Shown: piece after piece, positions 11,715 through 22,994 of the stretch
Layout of the letters: every line of letters starts with the position of its first letter
Numbering within the stretch: position 1 is the first letter of the stretch
Origin: Pleodorina starrii
Taxonomy: Eukaryota; Chlorophyta; Chlorophyceae; Chlamydomonadales; Volvocaceae
Assembly (NCBI GenBank): GCA_030267565.1
Contig: BRXU01000031.1
Span: forward strand, 868,001 to 932,000
Reading direction: 5' to 3'
Length of the DNA stretch: 64,000 bases
Notes under the pieces: generated by a model
The model's database searches: none
What the model saw: the letters and a program-made list of their open reading frames with translations, nothing else
Told to the model about the DNA's origin: nothing
Made by a program: the position numbers and the translations under genes

Positions 11715-12479
11715 CTGAGAAGGGGGTGAAGCGGCGGACACAGCGTTGCGTTGGGAAGGGGTACATGACAGCACAGGGCGTGATGTAGAATAGACCGTTA
11801 AGGAAATAAAGGTATGTAACTCGGCTTAAGAACGATCTAGGGCGAACTAGGTGTTCGCGCCGAAAGAGCATTCGGAGTAGTTGGATGTTGGAAGTTGCCA
11901 ATTGCGAAAGCCAGGGCCATTGGTCACGCCTCATGCGGCTTGGAAACGCGTGAATAAGGCACTGATGTTTAGGTGTTCCCGAACATGACTGAAGATAGAG
12001 TTGGCGATGGGATGAAGGCCCATCGTGAGCTGTCTTGGCGTTGCCTTACTGTAGAGGCTGTAGCTACAACCGCTAGCTTCGGTTGGGGGTGGGCGCCAGC
12101 CTCTACGAACGATTGTACGAAGTCGCATAAGCCATCTCAGCAACAGGATATAAGACCATCCTATCACAATATTGTGATCCAACTTGTCAGTTCGTCCCAC
12201 GATCCTGTCTCACTCACTGTGGTCCAACTTGTCAATTCATCCCACAGTCCAGTATCCTGGAGGGGGACTTGGCAGAAAATTTGAATCTGTTTTGAAGCCA
12301 AGCCTGTCGGAGCGAAACCGATCTGAGGCTAAATGGTTTTACATAACTACAGCCCTTCATCATTTGGAGCCTCAGGCTTCTCGCCTGAGACGGCTTTGTA
12401 ACATAAATAGTGCCTAGCGACCCAGGCATTCGGGCTGCTCAGCTTGAGGGCTTGAAGGCGTCTACGTGACTGCATCTCT
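11715..12479. other. Intergenic, AT-richer, no gene seen
   Basis: The missing first exon of the metalloproteinase may lie here, but no ATG-initiated segment joins in phase to the exon at 11634-11714. Two copies of a 23-bp unit beginning TCCAACTTGTCA lie about 44 bp apart near 12179 and 12223. Confidence 0.4.
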
Positions 12480-13450
12480 CAGCCGCCACCACCAACTACG
12501 ACTTCCTGTGGCCCCAGCAGCCGGAAGCCGCAGTTCATGGAAGGCGCCGGCCCGGAGCAGTTTTGCTTCCTGGTTGAGGAATTCCTGAGCGCTTTTGCGG
12601 GCACGCCGGCCTTCACCGTGCTGCAGTCCGCGTTCCAGCAGCACCCCGACGCGCTGGGGTGGCTGAAGGACAAGCGCGACCGCGATAAAGTCCTGCACAC
12701 CAAGCTCACCAAGCCCTGGTCGGTGTTGCAGACCGATGTTCCTGGAGCGTTTCGCGCCAAAGGTACAGTCACGGAAACTTGATGCTATGCAGTCCTTCGT
12801 AGAGAGGAAAGTGCGAATGGATGCTAAGAAAGGTGTCCTCAAGAACACTGCCCGTTTCCGGGCGACCGTGAGCCGTGCGGTGCTGACTGACGTTGCGATG
12901 GCCCTGATACGCTTTTCCGCCGCGGCCTCACACCGAACTTGCTTGCACCTTGCCGCGTTGATTACCAAGGTGCCGAATTTGAGACGCTTGGCGCCTTGGT
13001 GAAGCACGCGAATGGCGAAGCGAAACGCCAGAAGGAGCAGAACCCTGTTCACGTTGCTCTTAACCAGACGGTTGTGCACACTGCCCGACCGACCCTCGCA
13101 GTGGTCAAAGAAGCCGACCAACAAGCGTTGCAAGACGGAGACCACCGCGGCCTCCAACGGAGCCGGACCGTCAAACCCCCGGTCGCCGGACGGCACCAAG
13201 GGCTCGGGGATGTTCTCCCCGTTCCTGGGCCGGGAGCTCACGGTCTTCGAGTGGGAGGGCTACCGCAAGAACGGCATGTGCGTAAAGTGTGGCCAAAAGG
13301 GCCACATCGCGTCCAAGTGCGGCAAGGAAGCCGGCAAGGGCGCCACGCTATGGAGACTGACAAGAAGGACGCTTGACGAATTTCCCAGGTTCCTAGTGGC
13401 CTGCATGTTGGGACTGAGAATGTTCATTGTAGGATTGCTGATAATGTCCC
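12480..13450 (+). pseudogene. Degenerate retroelement gag with CCHC zinc knuckle
   Basis: Coding signal on the + strand shifts between frames: 12537-12782 (EQFCFLVEEFLSAFAGTPAF..), 12736-13002 (MQSFVERKVRMDAKKGVLKN..), 12939 onward, and finally 13012-13370. The last contains FEWEGYRKNGMCVKCGQKGH followed by IASKC, a CCHC knuckle of the form C-x2-C-x4-H-x4-C. A helical segment followed by a basic region and a zinc knuckle is the layout of a retrotransposon gag. At least two frameshifts are needed to read it through, so it is a relic. No protease, integrase or reverse transcriptase is visible nearby, so Copia or Gypsy cannot be decided. Confidence 0.7.
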
Positions 13451-13762
13451 TGCGCCGGCGCACGGACATGACGCGCGGACACAATCAGCAATCGCACAAT
13501 GAACATTCGCCGTCCCAACATGCAGGCCACTAGGAACCTGGGAAACACGTCAAGCGTCCTCCTTCTTGCCACCGTGGTGTCCTTGCCGGCGTCCTTGCCG
13601 CACTTGGACGCGATGTGGCCCTTCTGGCAGTGGCCGCACTTGACGCACAGGCCGTTCTTCCGGTAGCCCTCCCACTCAAAGACCGTGAGCTCCCGGCCCA
13701 GGAACGGGGAGAACATCCCCGAGCCCTTGGTGCCGTCCGGCGACCGGGGGTTTGAGGGTCCG
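13165..13762. repeat. Large fold-back inverted repeat of the gag zinc-knuckle region
   Basis: The 13165-13450 segment is repeated in inverted orientation at about 13475-13762, with a centre of only about 25 nt. Both arms encode the same peptide around the CCHC knuckle. The minus-strand arm differs by scattered substitutions and a 6-nt insertion that changes CGQKGH to CGHCQKGH. Both arms end with the same GTTCCTAGTGGCCTGCATG stretch near the centre. Confidence 0.9.
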
Positions 13763-14180
13763 ACAAAGCCCTCGGAGCGTAACCGCAATACCGCGGAACC
13801 ATGAGCCGAAGGGCTGTCGTGCACTGCCGTACCTGACCTGCAACTGTCATACTTAACTCGCCCGCTCAAGTGCATTCGGGCCCCAGCCCTCCGGCTACGT
13901 TGGGTTCAGTGCCCGGACGTATGTTGCTGCCACCGGGCCAAGCGGCCGAGCGGGACAGGACAGGATGGAACACACTCCCGGCGGGGGAAAGCGATCCAGT
14001 CAATCGGCAACACAGCACACTAGCCCGCTGACCCCCACCCCACTTCTCAGCAGCGTGTTGCGCCTTGCCAGCATATGACCGTCCACCGCCCCTTCCCTCG
14101 GCCCCTTCTCGGTGCCTGCCGCTCCCTCCGCTCCCTTGCTGCCCTTGCTCCCCCCGTCCCCTCCCCGCCCCCTTTCCCAC
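13763..14180. other. Junction between fold-back element and tyrosinase 3' end
   Basis: The terminal tyrosinase exon should lie here but could not be placed with confidence. One option is a tiny last exon with acceptor near 13939 encoding QHTSGH and a stop (about 13920-13938). Reading straight on from the last clear exon gives low-complexity Gly/Arg sequence to a stop at 13866, which is less likely. Confidence 0.35.
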
Positions 14181-17100
14181 CGTGTGGCGATCGAGGCCCT
14201 GACGGCGGAGGCAGTCGGTGACGTCCACCTCCACATCGATGGGGTCGCGAGTGCTGCCCGGCGGGTGGAGAGGGTGTCAGGGATGGGTTGGGGACATTGG
14301 GGATACGGTGAAGAGTGTGTGTGTGCGGCTGGTGGAGGCGTACCGGCACTCACGCCGTCACTCGCGACTGGATTTCTGACCCTGATGGTTGGAGGCGGGC
14401 TCATTCGGGGCAGCAGGAGCACTGCGCCGCTGCTTTCATACGCGGTTTCGACGATCATACGCATCCAAGTCGGTGCCTGAGCCTTCCTGGAAAGTCCTGT
14501 CCTCCCGCTCGTTCATTCACTCGCTCGTCCACTCACTCACTCACTCACAGGCAGTTCTCGCACACGCCCAGCTTGCTGCCGAACACACCCGTCAGGCCGC
14601 CGTACTGGGGCGCCTCGTCAAAGTCGTCCACCTTATCGGGCGGCGTAAACTCGGTGTCCTCCGCCGCCACCGCAAACACGTGCAGTGCGATGGAGCGACC
14701 GGTCAGCCTGAGAAAGCGGCAGTGGCTGAGGCAGTGTGGCAAGTGCAGTGCCAGCCAGCCGGGAGGGCTGAGGAGGAGGAACATTACCGGTATTGGGGAG
14801 CAGTGGCGGAGGCAGTGGCAACACGTAGCTGAGACAGCGGTAGTGTGGCAAGTGCTGTGCCAGCCAGCCAGGAGGGCGAGGAGGAGGGGAGCGACCGGCG
14901 TGAATGGATTCATGGAAGGAGGTATTGCCTGTTGGAGGCGGGTTGTTGATTTGGTTTGAGCAAGGAGGTTCCTAGGAGCATTCGCTGCCCTTCCACGCCC
15001 CAAGGAAACACTCCTGCGGCCCCCTGGGACTGGGACTCACGTCATGGGGTTGATGTCCTCGAATCGCGCCAGGGAGGGCGGCTCACGCATCTGCTGTGGC
15101 GGGACGGCCGGCAGGCTATCGTACACGTAGCCGATTGCCTGAGAGGCCGGAGGTCGGGGCGGGCGGCGGGTGAGGGGGGGCGGACGAACCACGACATAAC
15201 TCACATCCGGACGTCGAGCCGGGGAGCGTGAATATTTTATGCCCCATGCCACACGATGCACGCGCCCATACACCGGGAAACACCCTTAGCTAGATGCCCG
15301 CCGAGAATGGCACGCTTGGCCCGCCGAGCTTGGCCCGCCGAGCCTGGCACGCTCCAGTGGATGGCCCCACCTCTGTCTTGAAGGTGTGCTTGGGCAGGAA
15401 CCACTCGCCGTTGGCGGGGTGGCGGAACGGCCGCAGCTCCTGACCGTACAGCTTCGAGTCAAACTCCACCTTGGGTGCAACCGGTGACGGTGCGGTGGCA
15501 TGGGGTGGGGTGGGGCTGGGCCAGTCATTCGGAATGGACGTTGGGTGCTGAGCAGATCTCGCCTCTCGTGAATGTGGGCCCCATCGGACTCGGCAGCGAC
15601 AGACACGCAAGGCAAGGCAAGGACTGTGCAGCGGTCGGGTTGCGGCTGGTTCCAGGTTCAAGTGCAAGCTTGCTTGCGGCCACCGGTTGACCGCAGCACC
15701 CGTTTGGTCGTATTGTGAAACCTGGCAGCTGCAGCAGACCGGAGAGACTGGGCCTGAAGAAGATTATCCATCGACGGTCCATCAAACCCTCCCTCGCCCC
15801 CATCACGTTACCCTCTAGCTCCTCGACCTCTCCGACTCGCTCCTCCACCTCTCCCACCCGCTCCATCGCTGCGGGTACGTCTCGCTCTTTCCCCCCTCCC
15901 AAGCCCCGTCCCCACCACCACCGCAGACCACCCGCCCACGAGCAACCCGCGACTCACCCAGGGGGCGTTCTCGCCGTCCCCCGCATTGGCCATGTCCTTG
16001 CGCAGGTAGGTCTCATACAGTCGGTCCACGTTGGCATGGTGCATGTAGAACAGCGGATGGAAGGCGGCGAAGGAGACGGAGGTCAGCGGCCAGCCGCACA
16101 GCACGTGCAGTGAGTTGTGCGGCGTCTCCATGCTGTCCGGATTGTCTGCGTGGGTGGAGGCGGCGCGGGGGTGCTCCCACTGGGACAGCGCGCGCCGCAC
16201 CTGCTCGGATACCTGAGCAAGGGGCGGGAGAGAGGACGGTGCGGTGCGGGGCAGGGTGGGTGGGACGGGCGGGGTGGGGGTGAGGCGGAGTACCGTCCTA
16301 ACCACGTTCAGTACACGATGCGGGAGAACGGGACGAGGGGCAGTTGGGCAACAGCGGGGCCACGCTTAGGGGGGCGAGCAGAGACTTTGGCGGAGGGATT
16401 TGGATCAAGGGGTCACCCGTCAGCCCGTCTGTTCGGTGCCTACGTATGTTCCCGGGCACGGCTGCACACAAATAAAGAGATATCTGCTGCCGCCGCCGCC
16501 TCCCGCTTGGTACTTCTTCGACACGGCGTGTAAGGAGGGAGCTGGCAGCCTGAGCCCCGGGCTTTACTGCCCCGCCCTCCCCTCCCCTGCCCTGTCCTGC
16601 CCTGCTCCACCGTGGATGTGGTGCTGTGTCCGCCCACCCTTCGCCCCATGTCCCCTTCAACACCCGCGCAGCCCCGCCCCCTTATACCCCCAATGTACCG
16701 TATACGGTATATCGAACCAGAAACCAGGTCCCCTGTTGTAGACCCCTCTCCCCTGCCAGAACCCCCAAGCGTGAACCCAAGCCCCGCCCCTCGAGCGCCT
16801 ACCCACCCACCCACCCACCCGAGCGCCCCACCCACCCACCCAAGCCCCGCCCCTCGAGCGCCTACCCACCCACCCACCTTCATATTCCTCATCCCAGTGG
16901 CCAACACCTCGTCGTTGGCCACCAGCTGATAGTCCTTGTCGGGACCAAGCTGGCTGTGGAGAGGGTGGCGTGTGGTGGTGGGGGGGGGGGAGGGAGGGGG
17001 ACACGGGTGAGGTGAGGAGAGGCAGCAGGCCGCAGGCGACCCGGTCAGGGTGATGAGCTGATGACGCAGCAGTTGGGAGGGCAGTTGGGAGGGCAGTTGG

Positions 17101-18743
17101 GCAGTTGGGAGGGCGCCTTTGTCTGCCTGATGCACGCAAGCGCGTGCTGCCGCACATTTTCCCTGCAGGCTCACCCTGTGCATCCTGCACAGACTAGAGG
17201 GACGAAGCAACAGCTTGCAGCAGGTAGGCCGAGGGCCGCGCGGCCGAATGGCTCAGATTCAGGCTCCCCGCTCGGCTTGCACCCTTGGAGGCGCGGTGGC
17301 GGCGGCAGCGGCAAGGCTTGCCAATGCAGATCTATGGAGAAAATCCATCCAGACCCAAGCTCCACTACGCCCTGCTACCCCCGCAAAAATAATACGATGG
17401 ACCCTGGGTGCCCCATGGGCCATTCTCACGGCCCTCCACGCCCTTCTTCCCCGCTCCGGGACTGCTGCACCCCGCACACCGCCCCCACCTGCCGGTGGCC
17501 GAGGGCGGTATGAGGCCGGGCTTCATTTTTGAGAACCTCTCCCGAATGATGGCCGGGAACAGCTGTCCGTTGACGGCGCCGCGGTCCCATCCCCAGTACG
17601 GCAGCCCGATGCGGCCATCCCCACCCAGCGCCCGGTCCGCCGCCTGCGAGGCGGTGGAGCACGGGGGCGACATGCCGAGGCAAGGCGATTGGGAGCGGGC
17701 AGGGGTGGAGGGGGCTGCAGTGGCAGCAGCAAGGCTGCGGCTTGGTGATGCCTCCTATCCCGCCAGAGGGCCGTGCCGTGATCCCTTCCATCCCGGCCTT
17801 TGTGCCTCCGCCTCCCCGGCCCCGACCAACAAGGGGTTCACCCAGCCTGGCCAACATGTCACCCCATCCCAGCCCAGTCCGCCCAACCCACTCAACCAGA
17901 AGGGCCCGCTCCGTACCACACCACAATGCCTGCCCGCGCACCCGCCCCCAGCCCCCACCTGCAATGTGCGTTCAAAGTCGACCAGGTACGCTCGGTGCCA
18001 GGCGGGGAAGGTCTCCCGCCCATGCACGCAGTACGATTTGTCCCAGCCATGATAACCTGCACGTTGCGCATCACATGCAATCACACGAAGCGCATGACAG
18101 CATCGGGTTAACACCAAGCGGCAAGATGTAGGCAGCGTCAGGGAGAATGAACTGCAGTGGTCCCGCTCCGGGACACGGGGCCCGGTCTGAACGTCCTAAC
18201 AATATTAACCCCAACTGCCAGAACCGCACGGCCCGTGTGCCCCGCTGGGCCGGACCCAAAAAGCAGAAGAACATATTGCATTCTCGGCACTAAGCAGAAA
18301 GAGAACCTCTGCATTCGGGCCTACGGAGACATGCTGCTGCGCTCGTATTCGTGGGCGTTGTTCATTGCCGTACACAGCCCTCGTGGCCGCCCACCACGTG
18401 CGCACACACGCAAGGATACGCCGTGGCTATTTTCATGTATGCCCTAAATTTAAATGTATGCATGATGATTATGACACTTACGCGCCAGTCGAAAAAATTC
18501 GGAGGGGGAGGTGTCGGGCGAGTAATCGCCGATGTTGTTCGCTGGCGACGCCGCCCAATACGGCTCCATCATCTTCTCAATGGCATTGCACACACGGTTC
18601 TGATCTTCGGGTGTTAGGTCACGAATGTCGCACCGCGTAACGACCTCCGAAGCTGGGACAGCTGGCACCTCGCCAAGGGGCCGAGGCTTAGGAAGTTTGG
18701 TGTTTTTAACGCGTATTTTAAGCCGATCAAATAACGATGACAT
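14181..18743 (-). CDS. Tyrosinase / polyphenol oxidase, type-3 copper, 3' end unresolved
   Basis: Nine phase-consistent exons: 18482-18743, 17959-18056, 17489-17643, 16878-16953, 15958-16212, 15371-15469, 15041-15138, 14549-14707, 14181-14253 (425 codons, no stop yet). Copper site A is RYHGWDKSYCVHGRETFPAW followed by HR (His 90, 99, 108). Copper site B is HNSLH (His 229, 233) with FYMHHANVDR (His 256). Downstream are IGYVYDSLP, resembling the Tyr/DWL region of plant PPO, and a C-terminal domain (LHVFAVAAEDTEFTPPDKVD; VDVTDCLRRQGLDRHT) resembling the plant KFDV region. The enzyme would oxidise mono- or diphenols to quinones. The N-terminus MSSLFDRLKIRVKN shows no signal peptide. A GTGAGTGAGTGAG donor joins CENC-L across an intron to TRDPIDVEV. 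The last exon abuts retroelement debris, so 3' disruption is possible. Confidence 0.88.
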
Positions 18744-20114
18744 GGCTGGAGCTGGAACTGCAAACTTCAGATCAGACTTTAACACATAGAACCATGTCGC
18801 AACTTATTTTCTTAGAGCTAGGCGCACCAAGCGGACCGTACAATAAGTATAATATATGTCAAGTTTGCCTTTATGCAATGTTATTGCGCCCTTAGAACGG
18901 CTGACAATGAGCCGTATTCGATGCCGTCAAACTCGTCAATGTCGTTGGAACGCGCGGCTGAACCCAACGGCGCTGTCATCTGTGGTCTGGCTGAGTGTCG
19001 AACTGCGGTAGGCGCACGGGGCAATGACTTTCGATCAGCTTGGAATGCCCCGTAATACCCGAGCAATCACCTATGATCCATGGAGTGAGTTTATGCGTAC
19101 CGTTGTCCGTTGGCGCCGAAACAAGCCATGTTGCTGCTTGCCGGAAAGATTGCCTTTGGGGGCACCTCAGCCTCATTTGTGTGGTTTACAGCTCAGACCG
19201 CTATCTGGGGCACGGCAGGTTGGCCCGAACACGCACAATACTGCCTCCATGCCTCAGCAGTTCGTTGGCAGTTGGAGTTCTTTGAGATAGACATACTTCG
19301 ATTCCCTGTTGCTTCTCAGATTCCACGCAGTTTCTTCCGAATCCGCACATCCGTGCCCTGAGGACTGCTTAACCACGCCTGGTTGCAGCTGCCTCGCGAA
19401 GTCCGTCTTGTGTCCGCACAAACAATGAACGACCGATGGCGGGTGGGCGGGCGCCCGAGCAGGCCAACTACCGGGGCACGACACCGGAGTATAAGTGGTT
19501 CCCCTTGTAAGTACCGCGTCGTAGAATACCGCGTCGTAGAAGTGGGCTAAGGTGGCGGTGCGGATCCGGCACGTGTTGGACAGCAAATATAGTCCAACAG
19601 GCGCGCCAGTACCAACAGGTGCTGCACCGCGGTTGTTTAAGACCGGTCCGCCAACGGCCCAAATAATGGGTGTGCGGGAAGGGCGCTCTGGTGAGCGGCC
19701 CGGAGCTGAGGGGCCAGGAGGGTTTGCAAAGCGTACGAGGTTTACGAACTTGCCCTCCTTACGTAATGTTACGTTGAGAACAACATGTTGGTTGGTACCA
19801 AGCCGGGTGCACCTAATCAGTTTCATGTACAATAATGGGCGGAGGTGTGCTGAGCCAGGCTGAGCATTCAGGCGCACTCCGTAATAACACTCTATGGCGC
19901 CCAGCGGGCTCAACCGTAGGTTAAAACCTTGAATTGCTGCGTGAAACGTGACTTGGAATGGCAATGCATCACATCGAGTAAACGTTTACAAGAGACGAAG
20001 CTGCAAAATTAAGCACGCACTTGGCTCCCGTCATGATCCCTTACCTTTTTTAGCAGAGCTGCCGTTACAGCAATATGAGCTGTAATGTAAGAAAGTAAGC
20101 ATCGCAACTTATCG
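18744..20114. other. Lower-GC intergenic island with orphan reading frame
   Basis: This lies upstream of the tyrosinase start and upstream of the next + strand gene, so it should hold both promoters. A duplicated TACCGCGTCGTAGAA unit occurs at about 19510-19540. The only long frame is on the minus strand at 19254-19964 (listed separately). Confidence 0.45.
19254..19964 (-). CDS. Orphan open frame, unknown function
   Basis: A 236-codon open frame in moderately AT-rich sequence, where such a length is less expected by chance than in the GC-rich genes. It has no ATG at its 5' end; the first in-frame ATG is at YMKLIRC, giving about 190 residues. It has mixed composition with no low-complexity runs (for example LGAIECYYGVRLNAQPGS), but no domain, signal peptide or splice context was recognised. 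It could be an exon of an unrecognised gene, a transposon fragment, or chance. Confidence 0.2.
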   Translation of the reverse strand: MPFQVTFHAAIQGFNLRLSPLGAIECYYGVRLNAQPGSAHLRPLLYMKLIRCTRLGTNQHVVLNVTLRKEGKFVNLVRFANPPGPSAPGRSPERPSRTPIIWAVGGPVLNNRGAAPVGTGAPVGLYLLSNTCRIRTATLAHFYDAVFYDAVLTRGTTYTPVSCPGSWPARAPAHPPSVVHCLCGHKTDFARQLQPGVVKQSSGHGCADSEETAWNLRSNRESKYVYLKELQLPTNC

Positions 20115-22994
20115 ATGCTTACACCAGGCCAGCGTTGCGCTCGATGCGGTTTCCGGCGACGGCCGGCAGACACATCCAGCTGCTTATTAAGTCGATGTGG
20201 TCAAGTAAAGTCTGACAATGCAGCTTTACATGTCCGTCAAATCCAGCGGACGAGGTTGAACCGCTTGTCAGCTGCGCGTCCGAGCGCGCCCAGCCCGACC
20301 CCGTCAAGTCCTGCGACACCAGCCGCAGCAGCAGCAGCCGGCGCATCGATCCCCCCTGCTCCCTGGAGCGAGTCAACCCTCTGGGAGGAAGCGATCCAAG
20401 TGGGTGATTATGTTGGGTGGTTTAAGTGGTTCGCAAGAAGCCCCGCCGCGTTTCATCTGTACAGCAAGCCCGTATCCGACGCAGCGGAACGGATGAAGAG
20501 GGTGCTGGAGACCTGACGGCCAGATCTCCGGGTCACGGGCAGCTGTCTTCTGTGCCCGCCCTTTCGCTCCTCTTGCAACGTAGCCTGCGAATCCCCGCCA
20601 ACCGGAACTGCTGACGCGCAGGCGCTGCTCTGCGTCCCTATCTCCATCCCTCTCTCTCCCTTGGTGCCGCAGGCCGCATGCGGAGAGGACCCGGCGGCGC
20701 GGGCTGCCCTTGGTCGCAGTCTGCAGGGGCTGTACACGCTGCTGCCGGACCTGCTGCCCCACTGGCGGCAACAGCTCGTAGTGCACCAGGTAGGCAGCAG
20801 GGCGGCCGGTAGGGCGGGGGCGGGGGCGGGAGGCTGGGGCGGTGTGGGGCCTTGACGCAGCCCTGGGGGACTGCAGCGCAGGTGCACGTGCGGGTGCACT
20901 GACGACCCTGCCCTTGGACGGCGGGTTGAGCAAGGCCGATGTTGCGGGTGGTGCGGCGCGGGAGGACGCGCGCCGGAGCAGAGCAAGTGGTGTTGGCAAG
21001 TACTGCAAACCGAACCTGCATTGCACAGGACACATTAGACCAAGCCTGCCTGCGCTTCTGTTGCAAGCATGTGGGGTGCAGCGCAAAATCCGCATAACTC
21101 AGCTTTCTGTGCCTGTCGGTGGTCGCTGCTCGCTCATCCCGTCGCGGGGCCCCGGCCCCGTGTCCCCGTGCTGTTGCCCTGGCCGCTGGCGCCCGCGGGA
21201 CGATGCGGACCGGAACGCCCGGCAGAGGTTGGTGGACATCGAGGCGCTCATCTGCGGAAAGCCGCCGCAACGGCCGACGGCCCTGCCGACGGAATCCGCA
21301 ACCTCCGCAACCGCTGCGGCTTCTGCCGGCGACGATACCGCCGGCGCTGATGCCGATGCCGGCCCTTCCAGCACGTGCATGTTTGCGGCAGCCCAGCAGG
21401 CCTTCACCGAGCTGCAGAGCATGAAGTCCTTCTTCAAGAGCTACGGCACCCGGAGTGAGTACGACTTCCGTACAGGTGCCGTACGACGCTTAACCGGGCC
21501 GGCGGCACAGCTCCAGCGGTGCTCGGGTGAACTGCGTGCGACGGGTTGGGCTGCAGGAGACAACTGGCGGGAAGGCTCCAGGGAAGCTTCCCAGCGCGCG
21601 CTCGCTGGAGAGGAGGCGGCCGTCGCGAGCGTCAAACCAGACTCGCGGACTTGCGCGGGGGGGATGGAAGCGCTGCGTGACTGCCTGTCGCCTGCTTACA
21701 GCAGCTGCTGCGGCTTCTCCCCATCCCGCATGTGCTCTCGCCGCCATCCGCTCAGTCCCCGTGCACCCGCGGCTGAGAGAGAGAGAGAGGGAGATCAATC
21801 CGTGTGCGGCCTTGCTTCCCTGGCGCCCCACCCGACTTCTGCCCCACCCTACTCTCCGCAGCGACCACGCTGTACCACTCCCGCAGCCTGTGGGTGTTGT
21901 CGGATGTGCTCATGCGGGCACCGGCCAGCTTCAGCGGCCCCGGCGCGCCCCTGCTGCGGTCTGCGGATCTGGGGCAGGCGGGAGCGGAGCTGCGGGCGCT
22001 GCGGCGGAGCCATCGGGAACACCTGACCAGGCTCGTTCAGGCAAGTGGACTCAAAGAGGCGGTTGTCCAACACCGAGTTTCTGCGTGTTTCTGCGTGTTA
22101 CCACCGAAGTGGCGGCTGTGTAGGCCCTCCCGCTCATCCGCATCTGCTGCTGAGCTGCCGTCCCAACGATACCGGTATTCTCCACGGTACTTCACATGAC
22201 GTGACATGACGGCACGCCCAGCCATTGCACCCACAGCGCCCCTTTTCTCTCCCTACTTGCCCTGCTCGCACTGCCCCGCTTCCTCAGGCCCAGTTGGATC
22301 TATCCCGAAGGCTGCCCGACTTGGCCCGACTGCTGGTGGCGCTGCGGCAGGAGCGCCCGGAGACGGTACGTGGCTGGCTGGGCTCCTCAGGCGGCTGGGG
22401 AGGGGGCGCTGAGGGCAAGGAAGACGAGGGTTGTGGGCAACGAGGGTTGTGGGCGGGGGGGCAGATGGAGAGGGCTCCGGAGGCGTCTGCTGGTGAAGAT
22501 TGAAGGCCAAGTAGAGGGTCAGGGTAAGACGTAAGAGCCGCGGGAGGGATTCGAGAATGCGGTCCTGTGAAGGCGCTGCTACGACAGGGCTGCAGCCGCT
22601 CGCTCGGGTACCGTGTGTGCTCTGTTCAGCATGTGGTTTATTCCACATGACCCAAGGCGGAATCCGAAGGCCGGCAGGGGAAGGCAGCAGTCTTGGGTTG
22701 GACTGCGGACATCCTATCAGCGGGGCCGGGCACAGCTGCGCATCGGTGCGCTCCTGCTCGGCATTGGACATGGCAAGCCACCTGCGGGTTGTGATAGCCC
22801 CCTTCCTGCTTGGCCGCCTTTTTCCTTTCCCTTTCCTTCGACTTCCACAGAGCGTGGACGTGGGGCGCAAGGTGGCCACCAACCTCCTGCTGCTGCAGCA
22901 GAGCTTTGCGGACAGCCACACGCTGGACCGCCTGAGCCTGATCCTGGAGATGGAGGCGCAGGAGTCGTGGCGGCGGGCAGCGAAGGGGCACTGA
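20115..22994 (+). CDS. Helical protein of unknown function
   Basis: Six exons join in phase: 20115-20501, 20673-20789, 21226-21454, 21862-22040, 22288-22365, 22851-22994 (377 aa). The N-terminal 75 residues are Arg/Ser/Ala-rich with a Pro/Ala stretch and could be an organelle-targeting or disordered region. After that come amphipathic helices: LWEEAIQVGDYVGWFKWFAR, LQGLYTLLPDLLPHWRQQL, LYHSRSLWVLSDVLM, ELRALRRSHREHLTRLVQ and GRKVATNLLLLQQSFADSHT, ending ESWRRAAKGH. I do not recognise the family. The intron 22041-22287 starts with GC (CAG-GCAAGT) instead of GT, but the flanking exons join in phase. The acceptor of the third exon (21226) is the least certain join. The helical hairpin look suggests a scaffold or complex subunit; that is only inference. 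Confidence 0.65.

Noticed and set aside
14360..14464. Minus-strand frame with RMIVETAYESSGAVLLLPRM inside the tyrosinase locus
   Set aside because: Including it as an exon breaks phase and gives a stop. Skipping it joins CENC-L to TRDPIDVEVDV in phase, so it is treated as intron.
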